A stretch of DNA of 8,557 nt, from NCBI GenBank assembly GCA_003535335.1, contig DOHJ01000018.1:1-8557 (forward strand), given 5' to 3'. Positions 1 through 7,676 of this stretch are shown in pieces; the first letter of the stretch is position 1; the number at the start of each line of letters is the position of its first letter. The stretch comes from Paracoccaceae bacterium (GTDB taxonomy: Bacteria > Pseudomonadota > Alphaproteobacteria > Rhodobacterales > Rhodobacteraceae). A program made the translations under genes and the position numbers. A model generated the notes under the pieces. It did no database searches. It saw nothing but the letters and a program-made list of their open reading frames with translations, and had not been told where the DNA came from.

Positions 1-167
1 CTGTTAGTGCACCACAGCCCGAGATGGCGGCGTACAAAATTCCGGGAACTGCTGAAAATACTGACCATGGTCTGGTTGACACACCAGAAAGCAAACCGGC
101 CCCTCGCAAACGTACCCGAAAGCCTAAAACCACTCCCGTGGATCAGGCAATAGACGCGGCAGAATAA
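1..167 (+). CDS. C-terminal fragment of an unidentified protein, 5' end outside window
   Basis: An open frame enters from the left edge (first complete codon at base 3) and ends at TAA 165-167, giving 54 visible residues. It starts VSAPQPEMAAYKIPG and ends in a basic, proline-rich stretch (about residues 33-47, KPAPRKRTRKPKTTP) followed by an acidic end, DQAIDAAE. This composition fits a disordered nucleic-acid-binding or linker tail, but I do not recognise a family. That it is coding is inferred from the uninterrupted frame, the biased composition and the stop lying only 7 nt from the stop of the convergent rsmA. The fragment is short, so a chance open frame cannot be fully excluded. Confidence 0.6.
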   Translation, partial: VSAPQPEMAAYKIPGTAENTDHGLVDTPESKPAPRKRTRKPKTTPVDQAIDAAE

Positions 168-174
168 AAACCGG

Positions 175-1020
175 CTATTTGTTGCGGGATATTTCGCGGG
201 CAAGGGCGCAAAACCCTTCCAGCGAAATCCGTTCAGCGCGCTCGGTCGGTTTGATGCCCGCGGATATTAAAATAGTTTCGATATCCGGTGAAATGCACTT
301 AAGCGATGAGCGCAACATCTTGCGCCGCTGATTAAAGGCTGTGGCAACCACATGGCTCAAAACCTTGGCATCGGCCTCGAAACGCGGGGCTTGCAGGCGT
401 TTTAAATGTACAACAGCCGAATGAACCTTGGGCGGTGGGCTAAAGGCTTCGGGCGGCAAATTCATTACCAGACGCGCATCAGATCGCCAGCCGGCCAAAA
501 TTGCCAGCCGGCCATATGCCTTGCTGCCCGGTTTTGCCACAATGCGCATTGCCACTTCTTTTTGAAACATCAAGGTCAGGCTGTCCCAATAGGGCGGCCA
601 TATTTTCGGCGTCAACCAGCGCACCAACAATTCGGTTCCCACATTGTAGGGCAGGTTTGCCACCACCTTGATTGGCGGGGTCAAATGGGCTGATACGTCC
701 AGTTCAAGTGCATCTGCATTAATGATGGTTAGCTGTCCCGGATAGGCATCGGAAATCTGCTCCAACGCAGCAATACAGCGCGGATCCTTTTCCACTGCCA
801 AAACCTTGCGCGCCCCCTCAGACAGTAAACCACGGGTTAAGCCACCCGGACCGGGGCCAATTTCCAGCACATCACAACCGCTTAAATCACCGGCTTGGCG
901 GGCAATCTTGGCCGTCAGGTTCAGATCCAGTAAAAAATTCTGCCCCAGTGCTTTTTTGGGTTGTAAATCATGGGCTGAAATGACTTCGCGTAAGGGTGGT
1001 AAGGTATCGATCACGTGCAA
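175..1020 (-). CDS. rsmA: 16S rRNA (adenine(1518)-N(6)/adenine(1519)-N(6))-dimethyltransferase
   Basis: RsmA (KsgA) transfers four methyl groups from S-adenosylmethionine to two adjacent adenosines in the 3'-terminal hairpin of 16S rRNA, a late cytoplasmic check on 30S assembly. The 281-residue product has the family motifs in order: GQNFL (26-30), the SAM-binding loop [10 protein letters not shown] (53-62), acidic E77 in VEKD, NADAL (101-105), catalytic NLPYN (122-126), [12 protein letters not shown] (193-204) and [12 protein letters not shown] (229-240). Length is normal. The start is unusual: an in-frame stop (TAA, 1032-1030) lies just upstream and no in-frame ATG is near the N-terminus, leaving TTG at 1020-1018 or GTG at 1014-1012. 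TTG is preferred because it gives [10 protein letters not shown], matching the length of related N-termini as I recall them. It is the last gene of the block, 51 nt after pdxA, and the stop is TAG. Confidence 0.97.
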   Translation of the reverse strand: MHVIDTLPPLREVISAHDLQPKKALGQNFLLDLNLTAKIARQAGDLSGCDVLEIGPGPGGLTRGLLSEGARKVLAVEKDPRCIAALEQISDAYPGQLTIINADALELDVSAHLTPPIKVVANLPYNVGTELLVRWLTPKIWPPYWDSLTLMFQKEVAMRIVAKPGSKAYGRLAILAGWRSDARLVMNLPPEAFSPPPKVHSAVVHLKRLQAPRFEADAKVLSHVVATAFNQRRKMLRSSLKCISPDIETILISAGIKPTERAERISLEGFCALAREISRNK

Positions 1021-1071
1021 AACTGCCCATTATTGTTCCAAAAATATCCGCGCCGCAGGCCTGAAATCTCT

Positions 1072-2049
1072 TTATGCATCAGCCCGCGCCATGACCATCC
1101 TGTCAGCCATTTTCAATGCCTCAATCAGGCTTGTCGGATTGGCAATACCCTTGCCGGCAATATCAAAAGCAGTGCCATGATCCGGCGAGGTGCGCACAAA
1201 TGGCAGCCCCAAAGTCACATTCACCCCGCGGTCAAAATCCAGCGTCTTGATCGGAATAAGCGCCTGATCATGGTACATGCAAATGGCCACATCGTAATTT
1301 TTGCGCGCAGCGGCATGAAACATCGTATCTGCCGAGATCGGGCCAATCAACTTTATATTATTTCGGCGCAAATCATCCAGCAACGGGGTGATCATATCAA
1401 TTTCCTCATGCCCCATGGCCCCGCTTTCACCGGCATGCGGATTTAGACCGGCGACCGCAATCCGTGGGTTGGGAATGTTGAAATCCCGCTGCATCGCATG
1501 GTTTGTTATCGTGATGGTTTCGCTTAGCAATTCAGCCGTCAGCGCCTTTGGAACATCGGCAATCGATATATGAATTGTCACTGGCACCACCCGCAATTGT
1601 TCCGATGCCAACATCATCACCACCCGTTTTACCCCGGCAAGATGGGCCAAAAATTCGGTATGGCCCGGAAAGGCAAAACCAGCCCCGTCCTGCAAGGCTT
1701 TTTTGTGAATAGGCGCGGTACAAAGCGCCGATGCAGCACCGGAATTTACCAGCTCAACCCCGCGTTTTATCACCTGGATCACATCATGGGCGTTTTGCGC
1801 CGCGGGTTTTCCAGCCACAGCAGGGGCAGCAAACTTATGCGTCAAAACAGGCAGACCATGCCGAGCCGCGTCAGCGGTCTCGGCCGGGTCGGCAATGTTA
1901 ATTGCCGAAACACCCGCCGGCAAATGATCCGGATCGCCAATATAAAAGAACGGCAATTGCTGGCCCAACTTTTGCCAAGCCATAGCTGCAATCTCCGGCC
2001 CTACTCCGGCAGGCTCTCCGCAGCTTAACGCAATGGGTGCACGCCTCAT
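1072..2049 (-). CDS. pdxA: 4-hydroxythreonine-4-phosphate dehydrogenase
   Basis: PdxA oxidises 4-phosphohydroxy-L-threonine with NAD(P); the product decarboxylates to 3-amino-1-hydroxyacetone phosphate, which PdxJ uses in the DXP-dependent route to pyridoxal 5'-phosphate. The 325-residue protein begins with the typical GEPAGVGPEI (11-20) and carries GHTEFLA (129-135). The metal-binding histidines are at 160 (TIHISI), 205 (NPHAGESG) and 260 (MYHDQALIP). Their 45- and 55-residue spacing equals that of E. coli H166/H211/H266, as I recall those positions. The C-terminal signature LPFVRTSPDHGTAFDIAGKG (282-301) is intact. The ATG overlaps the surA stop in ATGA. No convincing Shine-Dalgarno sequence precedes it (upstream codons read ACT ATC GTT TAT CA), so translation probably depends on coupling to surA. 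Its place between surA and rsmA is the same as in E. coli. No anomaly was seen in the coding region. Confidence 0.97.
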   Translation of the reverse strand: MRRAPIALSCGEPAGVGPEIAAMAWQKLGQQLPFFYIGDPDHLPAGVSAINIADPAETADAARHGLPVLTHKFAAPAVAGKPAAQNAHDVIQVIKRGVELVNSGAASALCTAPIHKKALQDGAGFAFPGHTEFLAHLAGVKRVVMMLASEQLRVVPVTIHISIADVPKALTAELLSETITITNHAMQRDFNIPNPRIAVAGLNPHAGESGAMGHEEIDMITPLLDDLRRNNIKLIGPISADTMFHAAARKNYDVAICMYHDQALIPIKTLDFDRGVNVTLGLPFVRTSPDHGTAFDIAGKGIANPTSLIEALKMADRMVMARADA

Positions 2050-3260
2050 TGATAAACGATAGTTGCGTCGGCTTTAAGCCCGGCAAGATAGCTGTCGGCA
2101 TAAGATTGCAGGCGCGCACTAACCAGTTGCTTACGAATGTCTTCGCGTGACACATCTGCGCCCAATTCAGCCGTCCGCCCACAAAGCATCAGCAAAACCA
2201 GCGTTTGACCACCGGCACGGGTCAGGTTGGTCGAAACCTCGCCCGGATCCAGCTTGGCCAGCTCGATTGCCACATCCTGTGGAACTTCGGAAATCGGTAA
2301 AGTTTCAACATCCAGCACGGTTTCGGGCTGACCTTTGGCAATGCCGTATAAATCATCGCAGCTGTCTATCTTGGCCTTGATTTTGGCGGCTTGTTTCAAG
2401 GCGGCTTGTGTGCGGCCCCCCGCAATATAATAGGCGGCATATTCCAGTGAAATATCCTTGGCTTGGGCCGTTTCGGTTTCTTCAATGCCGCGCATCTGGA
2501 ATAAAACGATACCATTTGGGATCGAAATCGGCGCAGTCACCTCGCCAACATCAAGGCCTAAAATCTGGCCGCGGATTTGCGGCGGCAGGTTTGATAGCGG
2601 CATCCAGTCCAGACGCCCGCCGTTTCTGCGCGAGGCCGAGGCAGAATGACGCCGTGCCTGAGCCGAAAATGCTGCAGCGCTGGTTAATTCGCTTATTCTT
2701 GCGGCCCGTTTTTCGCTTTGTGCCTTGGCGGCCGGTGTGTGGGCCGGCAGGATGATTTCCGTTAGCAAAACCCGCAATCCACCCTTGGAGCCACTTTGCG
2801 CAATGGCACGGTCTATTTCTGCTTCGGTAATTTGGGTGCGCGGGCCAAATTTTGCCCGCACCAATTCGCGCCATGATAAACCGGATTTGACAAAATCACG
2901 GAATGTTTCGGGCTCAACTCCGGCTCGTCCCAGCGCTTTGATGAATTCATCCGCGGTTAATTTCGCACGCGAGGCAAATTCCTCCATGCCAATCCGCACC
3001 TGTTCTTCGCTCAGCACAACACCGGCAGTCAGCGCGGCACTAAATTGCAACCGGTCATTAACCAGCGCCTTGAGCGCCTCTTTTCGTGGATCACCCGGCG
3101 CGCGCAGTAATTCTAAAAAACGGGCTCTTTGGTCAACCTCAAAAGCGGTTATAACCTGCTCATTTATCTTGACCACCGGCGCAAACGGGTTTTGCGCAAG
3201 CGCCGGAGCGGCCAAAGCAATTAATGTGAGGCAAGTGCTAAAGAAACGTAAAATCATCAT
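2046..3260 (-). CDS. surA: Periplasmic SurA-type chaperone / parvulin peptidyl-prolyl isomerase
   Basis: SurA escorts unfolded outer-membrane proteins, including LptD, through the periplasm to the BAM machinery. With the start chosen here the protein has 404 residues: a signal peptide (1-22, hydrophobic core then APALA before QNPFAP), a SurA N-terminal helical domain (about 23-160), one fairly clear PpiC/parvulin domain (about 161-260, with GGRLDWMPLSNLPPQI and VTAPISIPNGIVLFQ) and a degenerate second parvulin-like segment (about 265-372, with LDPGEVSTNLTRAGG). The ATG at 3260-3258 is chosen because it puts the signal peptide at the N-terminus and has AGGAAG 9 nt upstream. A longer frame from 3329 would add 23 polar and charged residues before the signal peptide and overlap lptD. 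A second ATG follows directly at 3257. The family is divergent in alphaproteobacteria, so peptidylprolyl isomerase would be the cautious name; the lptD-surA-pdxA order supports SurA. Confidence 0.9.
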   Translation of the reverse strand: MMILRFFSTCLTLIALAAPALAQNPFAPVVKINEQVITAFEVDQRARFLELLRAPGDPRKEALKALVNDRLQFSAALTAGVVLSEEQVRIGMEEFASRAKLTADEFIKALGRAGVEPETFRDFVKSGLSWRELVRAKFGPRTQITEAEIDRAIAQSGSKGGLRVLLTEIILPAHTPAAKAQSEKRAARISELTSAAAFSAQARRHSASASRRNGGRLDWMPLSNLPPQIRGQILGLDVGEVTAPISIPNGIVLFQMRGIEETETAQAKDISLEYAAYYIAGGRTQAALKQAAKIKAKIDSCDDLYGIAKGQPETVLDVETLPISEVPQDVAIELAKLDPGEVSTNLTRAGGQTLVLLMLCGRTAELGADVSREDIRKQLVSARLQSYADSYLAGLKADATIVYQ

Positions 3261-3269
3261 ATCCGTATG

Positions 3270-3275
3270 CTTCCT
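3270..3275 (-). promoter_or_regulatory. Ribosome binding site of surA overlapping the lptD stop codon
   Basis: AGGAAG on the minus strand begins within the TAG stop of lptD and lies 9 nt before the ATG at 3260-3258 (12 nt before the second ATG at 3257). It decides the surA start against the longer in-frame alternative at 3329. Confidence 0.75.
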
Positions 3276-5415
3276 AATTATATGTCGCGCAATTGTGAGA
3301 GGTGCCGCGATTTGCGCGTCCGGACCCAAATCCGGCCAGTGATACAGTTAAACCGAAATCGGTTGTTGGCGTCAGACTACCCGATGAAGTAAAGCGACGC
3401 GAGAGGGAAAGGTCAATCTTCACACATTCGTTGCGAAATTGAAGCCCCAAACCGCCATAAGCGGCCCTGCCCGAGATAAAATCATAGCGCCAGTCCATTT
3501 TTCCAGTCCAGTTTGGCGATAGTTTATAGGCGGTATCAAAGGTCCATTCCGAGGTGTCCAGCGGGCGGTTTTCATAGGGTTCGGCGTGCATCCAGATATA
3601 GCTGGAGCCAAGCGACAGTTTTTCGGTTTGCCATGAAATCCGGGTTTCATTCTTTGAAAAACTCATCCGGTCATCGAAAAGCGCCCGATTGCTGAGCGAC
3701 AGATTATTGGGCAATTTCAACTGGAACGCTGCCAGCCAATCCGATCTGGTGGTGCCAATTCCGGTGCTGGCCTGAAATTGCCCCAGATTTTCAGCCCTGA
3801 AAATGCGCCCGACCGTCAGCCCCATTGACCAGCCCGCGGGATCAAACCGGCTCCACCTCAGACCAACATTTGCGCGAAACCCGCGCTCGTAGCGATCAGC
3901 CCCGGGAAAGCGCGAAAGCGAAAACAGATTGCCTTCGTCAAATTCGACCAGCCGGCTGTCCTCGTCTGGAATGTTGGCGGCTGATTTGTCGCTCCAGACC
4001 AATTGCACAACCGGTTCCAGCACATGATATGCACCGCTGGATGTGGTTTTGACAAATGGCCAGCGCAACTCAACCATGGCTGCGGGGGTTAGGTGGTGGC
4101 CGTTCAATTCGCCGGGCAGGCCTTGGCGGATATTATAAAAATCGGCGTTCATCTGGCCAAAAAGGCTGGCGATCATGCCGTTTTTCAAAGCCCAGCTACG
4201 GCGCCAATCCAGTCGCAAACTGGCGCGGTTCAAATCACGACCGGCATCGCCAGCTGTGCTTGAGCGGCGGTATTGGCTGTGGGTCTCAAAGCGAAAATTG
4301 GCATCCCCGCCGAAAAAAGCCGGCTCGAAACGCTTGTGATAGGTCAGGTTTCCAACCAATGTGGGCAAGGTGTTGTTGTTTTCTGTGCTGCGCAGTGAAT
4401 GATAATGGGTCAATTCGGCAATCACCAACTTATCGCGTCTGGCCCGGCTGATACTGATGGCGCTATCCAGCCGGTCTTTTTTGGAATAACCGTAATTTTG
4501 CAAATAAGCCCTGTCCGATGTGCTTTCGATATCGAATTTCAGCACGTAATCGCGCACCAATTCAAAGCGACCTTGGCCAAAGAAATAACCGCGCTCTTTT
4601 GTGGGCAGGATGTCATCTCGGGAAATGGCGGTCTCGAACGAAATCTCGCCACGGCCAAAGGCACGCCTGAAACGCATTTCAAAGGTTTTGGTTTCTGTGC
4701 TGATATAAGGCGTCAGGGTCAGATCCGCGTGATCGCCGATGCGGATGAAATACGGCAGCTTAAACCCCCAGCCCAGTTTCGAGGTGCTTTTGAATTTTGG
4801 CACTAAAAAACCGGTGGCGCGTTTTAGGGTGGGGTCGGGCAGGCGCAGACGTGGCATGTAAAAAACCGGCACCCCCATAACCCGAAAAACGGCATCATCA
4901 AAATATAGCTGGCGTTCCTGTTGATCATGAATAATGCGCCGCGCCCTGATTTGCCATAACGGCGTCGGGTTATGCGCGCAAACCTTACAGCTGGAGGCAA
5001 CGGTTTTATAAAGCTGGGTATAGCGGCCATCAACCCGGTGGATTTCGGCCGCAGCCAGTTGTAATTGCTGGCTTAGAACCATACGGGCACTGCGCAAAAT
5101 CCCGTTTCGCAAATCCGCATCCAGTTCGGCACTGCTGGCCAGCACGATTGTCTCAGTGCCATCGATCAGGGTAATTGGACCCTCGATCCGCATACTTCCG
5201 TTTGCGCCTGAATAGACAATCCTTGTGGCCTTGATCCGGGTTGTGCCATGCAGGATTTCCACATGACCCTCGGCCGTTAACCTGTTGTCGGCATCCAGCC
5301 AAACCTTGTCTGCAACCAGGGTGATTGGAACATCACCTGTTGCCGGATTTTGCGCCGTTGCGGGCAGGGCGGCGTAAAACACGATTGCCACCAAGATAAA
5401 AAACACGCGCAGCAT
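3274..5415 (-). CDS. lptD: LPS-assembly outer-membrane protein LptD
   Basis: LptD is the outer-membrane barrel that, with lipoprotein LptE, receives lipopolysaccharide from the periplasmic bridge and places it in the outer leaflet. The 713-residue precursor starts with a signal peptide (1-21, hydrophobic run then LPATA before QNPATG). An OstA/LptA-like beta-jellyroll follows (about 28-130; ITLVADKVWLDADNRLTAEGHVEI is typical). A junction segment carries SSCKVC (141-146), WQIRARRIIHD (154-164) and VPVFYMPRLRLPDPTLKRATGF (from 182). The rest is a beta-rich barrel with alternating aromatic residues, ending NECVKIDLSLSRRFTSS and TTDFGLTVSLAGFG. The cysteines seen in the motifs and tail are at 143, 146, 664 and 709. 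The gene is somewhat shorter than E. coli lptD (784 residues), as I recall for alphaproteobacteria. ATG overlaps the lptG stop (TGATG) and GGAGG lies 7 nt upstream. Stop is TAG. Confidence 0.95.
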   Translation of the reverse strand: MLRVFFILVAIVFYAALPATAQNPATGDVPITLVADKVWLDADNRLTAEGHVEILHGTTRIKATRIVYSGANGSMRIEGPITLIDGTETIVLASSAELDADLRNGILRSARMVLSQQLQLAAAEIHRVDGRYTQLYKTVASSCKVCAHNPTPLWQIRARRIIHDQQERQLYFDDAVFRVMGVPVFYMPRLRLPDPTLKRATGFLVPKFKSTSKLGWGFKLPYFIRIGDHADLTLTPYISTETKTFEMRFRRAFGRGEISFETAISRDDILPTKERGYFFGQGRFELVRDYVLKFDIESTSDRAYLQNYGYSKKDRLDSAISISRARRDKLVIAELTHYHSLRSTENNNTLPTLVGNLTYHKRFEPAFFGGDANFRFETHSQYRRSSTAGDAGRDLNRASLRLDWRRSWALKNGMIASLFGQMNADFYNIRQGLPGELNGHHLTPAAMVELRWPFVKTTSSGAYHVLEPVVQLVWSDKSAANIPDEDSRLVEFDEGNLFSLSRFPGADRYERGFRANVGLRWSRFDPAGWSMGLTVGRIFRAENLGQFQASTGIGTTRSDWLAAFQLKLPNNLSLSNRALFDDRMSFSKNETRISWQTEKLSLGSSYIWMHAEPYENRPLDTSEWTFDTAYKLSPNWTGKMDWRYDFISGRAAYGGLGLQFRNECVKIDLSLSRRFTSSGSLTPTTDFGLTVSLAGFGSGRANRGTSHNCATYN

Positions 5416-6512
5416 CAGCCATCCTCCAGATGCAAAATAAGTGCCGAAGCCAACATGATTGCGGCAATCGGCGGGCTCCAGCTGGCCAGAAGAACCGGCA
5501 AATGGCCGTTTTCACCTAAAACCTGGCTGAAATTCCGGATGAAAAACAGGGTAAAGCCCATTAAAATCGCCCCCATCACCATTTGTCCGGTGCCGCCCAT
5601 ACGGGTGTGGCGCATGGTGAAACCCGCCCCGATCAAAACCATCGCCACGAATAACAGCGGCAAGGCCAATTGCGATTGAAACCAGACCCGATGCTGACGG
5701 GCCGAAAATCCGGCATTGTCCAGACGCTGGATGAAATCAGGCAGATCCCAGATCGCGACAGAGCCGGGGGTGCCAAAACTGTCGCGGATTTGTTCGCGGG
5801 TAAGGTTGCTTTTGACGACCAGTTCGTCAAAACGCTCCGCATCGCGCTCTGGATTCGTGCTGTTCAAAAGCCGCCATTTTTTAGCATTTGTCAGCTCCCA
5901 GCCAGCTTCGGTCAGCCGGGCGGTTTCGGTTTTGATCCGGTTTAGCGGGCTGCCATCGGGCGTAAAGCTGAAAAAACTGACGCCCACCAATTCGGTTCCG
6001 TCCAGATTGGAGCCTGCCGCATGTATCACGGTTTGGCCGTCCTCATTGCCCTGACGCAGCCAAAGCCCTTCTTGGGAAACGGACAAAATACTGGCCTCGC
6101 CGGTTTTGTGCTGGCGCGCCTTGGTTTCGTATTGCTTCAAGGTTGCGGCAACAATAGGGTTCAAAGCCGCAACGGTTAGCATTCCCAGCATAAACGCAAC
6201 GGCCACGGGTGCAATCAGGTTTTTGCCCCCGCCGCGACCCGAGGCGCGCGTCACCACCAGCTCGGAATTTCGGGCCATTCCCAGAAACATCATGATGGTG
6301 GCCAACAACATGATTAACGGCATAATCGGGTAAAGCGCGCCGGGCATATGCAGCAAAGCCAGCTCTAAAATCTCGGGAAACCGGGCCTGAGTCCCGCTGA
6401 ACTTTCGGATCTGCTCAACCAGATCAAGCATCAACATAATGCCGGCAAAAGCGCCAAACACAATGCCAAATGATTTTAGAAACCTGACGGCAAAATAGCG
6501 GTAAAGGATCAT
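5415..6512 (-). CDS. lptG: LPS export ABC transporter permease LptG
   Basis: LptG pairs with LptF and the LptB ATPase dimer (not encoded here) to extract lipopolysaccharide from the inner membrane and push it onto the periplasmic bridge. The 365-residue protein has the YjgP/YjgQ layout. Three N-terminal membrane segments (about 13-32, 59-78, 100-120) are followed by a periplasmic beta-jellyroll (about 125-265) and three C-terminal segments (about 271-290, 299-316, 329-350). Family-like stretches include LLHMPGALYPIMPLIMLLA, NSELVVTRASG (the cytoplasmic loop expected to touch LptB) and QLALPLLFVAMVLIGAGFTMRH. Assignment as LptG rather than LptF rests on position (second of the pair, directly before lptD) and on the DLPDFIQRL region, which resembles LptG as I remember it. 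ATG overlaps the lptF stop in ATGA, with a modest AGGCGG 5 nt upstream. Confidence 0.93.
   Translation of the reverse strand: MILYRYFAVRFLKSFGIVFGAFAGIMLMLDLVEQIRKFSGTQARFPEILELALLHMPGALYPIMPLIMLLATIMMFLGMARNSELVVTRASGRGGGKNLIAPVAVAFMLGMLTVAALNPIVAATLKQYETKARQHKTGEASILSVSQEGLWLRQGNEDGQTVIHAAGSNLDGTELVGVSFFSFTPDGSPLNRIKTETARLTEAGWELTNAKKWRLLNSTNPERDAERFDELVVKSNLTREQIRDSFGTPGSVAIWDLPDFIQRLDNAGFSARQHRVWFQSQLALPLLFVAMVLIGAGFTMRHTRMGGTGQMVMGAILMGFTLFFIRNFSQVLGENGHLPVLLASWSPPIAAIMLASALILHLEDG
5423..5427 (-). promoter_or_regulatory. Ribosome binding site of lptD inside lptG
   Basis: GGAGG on the minus strand lies 7 nt before the lptD ATG and is formed by the last codons of lptG (Leu-Glu-Asp-Gly, then TGA). 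Together with the TGATG junction it supports reinitiation at lptD after lptG translation. Confidence 0.8.
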
Positions 6513-7669
6513 GCCATCCGCCTGTTTCTAAATAATATACGGTCAAATACAGCCGGTCTGGCCGATAGCCAAAGCAAGGTACAACCAAAGCCGACACCGG
6601 TTAAAGGTGCCAGATAAACCAATGGCCAACGGGCGACATTGCCTAATGCAAAACCGGAAACCCCGCTTTCGATTGCCTTGACCACAATCAATAAAATAAC
6701 GGCAAAAATAATGCGCCTTGACACGCCAAAGCGGCTGAAACTGCCAACAATCAGGCTGGAAAAGCCGATCAATGCCGCGGCAATTGCCATCAGGGATCGG
6801 GAAAACCGTTTATGTGCCGCATAGACCAACACCGCAGCTGTTGCGCCGGTCTCTTCTATGGTTTCAGGCGATGCACGCAGTAAATCCATGGTGCTCATTT
6901 GATCAGAAGATCGCCTGCCGCCTTTGCCCAGATTAACCAAGGTTCCAATGTCATATGAAAAATCCGAAAAACCGGTCGTCGAGAGCCGGTCTCCGTTAAA
7001 ATTCAGCGTTTGCGCAATTCCATCCAGCATGACCAGCTTTGGACCGGTCTCGTGGCGGACCAAATAGGCGGTTTTTGCGGTGTAGGTGATTTGGCTGTCG
7101 GGCTTGCGGCTGTCGGATAAAAACACATCAAGCAATTTGCCGGTTTGGTCAATTTCACGGATATAAAAGGTAATTCCGTCGGTTGGGTGCAAAAAAGAGC
7201 CTTCGGTTAAAAAACGCGCGGTAATATTTTCGGCTATTTCCGCGCTTCTAACCGCCAAAGCCCGACTGGCGGCAGGAACTAGAAAATGCGATAGCACAGC
7301 CGTTAGCAGCCCAACGATAATGCCAAACACCAAAACGGGCCGCGCCAACCGAAAGCCGCTAAAACCGGTTGCCTGTACTACCACAAGTTCGCTTTCTGTG
7401 CTCAGCCGGTTTGTGGTGTAAACCACAGCTACGAAGGTGGCGATTGGTAAAACCGCGCGGATCACTTCGGGCAGGCTCAGGGCGGTGAATTCCAGAAATA
7501 CAAAGGCGGAATGGCCATCGGCAATCAATTGGTCAAACAGCCGCACAGCCTGATTGGTCCAGTAGACCAGTACCAGAATTAGGGCAAAAAAGCCAAAAAA
7601 CACCATAAGTTGCGACAGTAAATATCTGTCGAATCTCGCCACTCGCATTCTCCCCCACAGGATGATCAT
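6509..7669 (-). CDS. lptF: LPS export ABC transporter permease LptF
   Basis: LptF is the second membrane subunit of the LptB2FG lipopolysaccharide extractor. Residues are numbered from the ATG at 7669 (386 aa). Three membrane segments lie at about 20-40, 65-86 and 111-132, a periplasmic beta-jellyroll at about 133-275, and three more segments at about 292-310, 318-338 and 348-370. NRLSTESELVVVQATGFS (87-104) is the conserved cytoplasmic loop between the second and third segments, and LPEVIRAVLPIATFVAVVY is also typical. Two starts are credible. The ATG at 7669-7667 has GGAG 7 nt upstream. The GTG at 7642-7640 has GGGGGAG 7 nt upstream and would give a protein starting MARFDRYLLSQL, closer to what I recall for Rhodobacterales homologues. 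The longer form is listed. It is the first gene of the minus-strand block, divergent from pepA. Confidence 0.92.
   Translation of the reverse strand: MIILWGRMRVARFDRYLLSQLMVFFGFFALILVLVYWTNQAVRLFDQLIADGHSAFVFLEFTALSLPEVIRAVLPIATFVAVVYTTNRLSTESELVVVQATGFSGFRLARPVLVFGIIVGLLTAVLSHFLVPAASRALAVRSAEIAENITARFLTEGSFLHPTDGITFYIREIDQTGKLLDVFLSDSRKPDSQITYTAKTAYLVRHETGPKLVMLDGIAQTLNFNGDRLSTTGFSDFSYDIGTLVNLGKGGRRSSDQMSTMDLLRASPETIEETGATAAVLVYAAHKRFSRSLMAIAAALIGFSSLIVGSFSRFGVSRRIIFAVILLIVVKAIESGVSGFALGNVARWPLVYLAPLTGVGFGCTLLWLSARPAVFDRILFRNRRMA
7650..7656 (-). promoter_or_regulatory. Alternative ribosome binding site for the shorter lptF start
   Basis: GGGGGAG on the minus strand lies 7 nt before GTG 7642-7640. 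It is only 1 nt from ATG 7648-7646, too close for that ATG. If used, it removes nine residues and starts LptF at MARFDRYLL. Confidence 0.5.
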
Positions 7670-7676
7670 TATTTTG

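Noticed and set aside
202..218. Hairpin AAGGG-cgcaaaa-CCCTT near the end of rsmA as a terminator for the left gene
   Set aside because: Only a 5-bp stem and no following T-run in either direction.
486..514. Exact 12-bp direct repeat GCCAGCCGGCCA at 486 and 503
   Set aside because: Lies inside rsmA and encodes family-typical residues (GRLAILAGW). The 17-nt offset puts the copies in different frames, so it is probably coincidence from Gly/Ala/Leu codons.
1015..1446. 143-residue plus-strand open frame across the pdxA-rsmA gap
   Set aside because: Mostly antisense to pdxA, no motif or ribosome binding site.
1570..2028. 152-residue plus-strand open frame opposite pdxA
   Set aside because: Low-complexity His/Arg/Gln composition, antisense to conserved PdxA motifs, no recognisable domain.
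2725..3342. 205-residue open frame on the plus strand opposite surA
   Set aside because: It is exactly antisense to a well-supported gene, is rich in Ser/Arg/Asn with no family motif, and has no ribosome binding site. It is a shadow of codon bias in surA.
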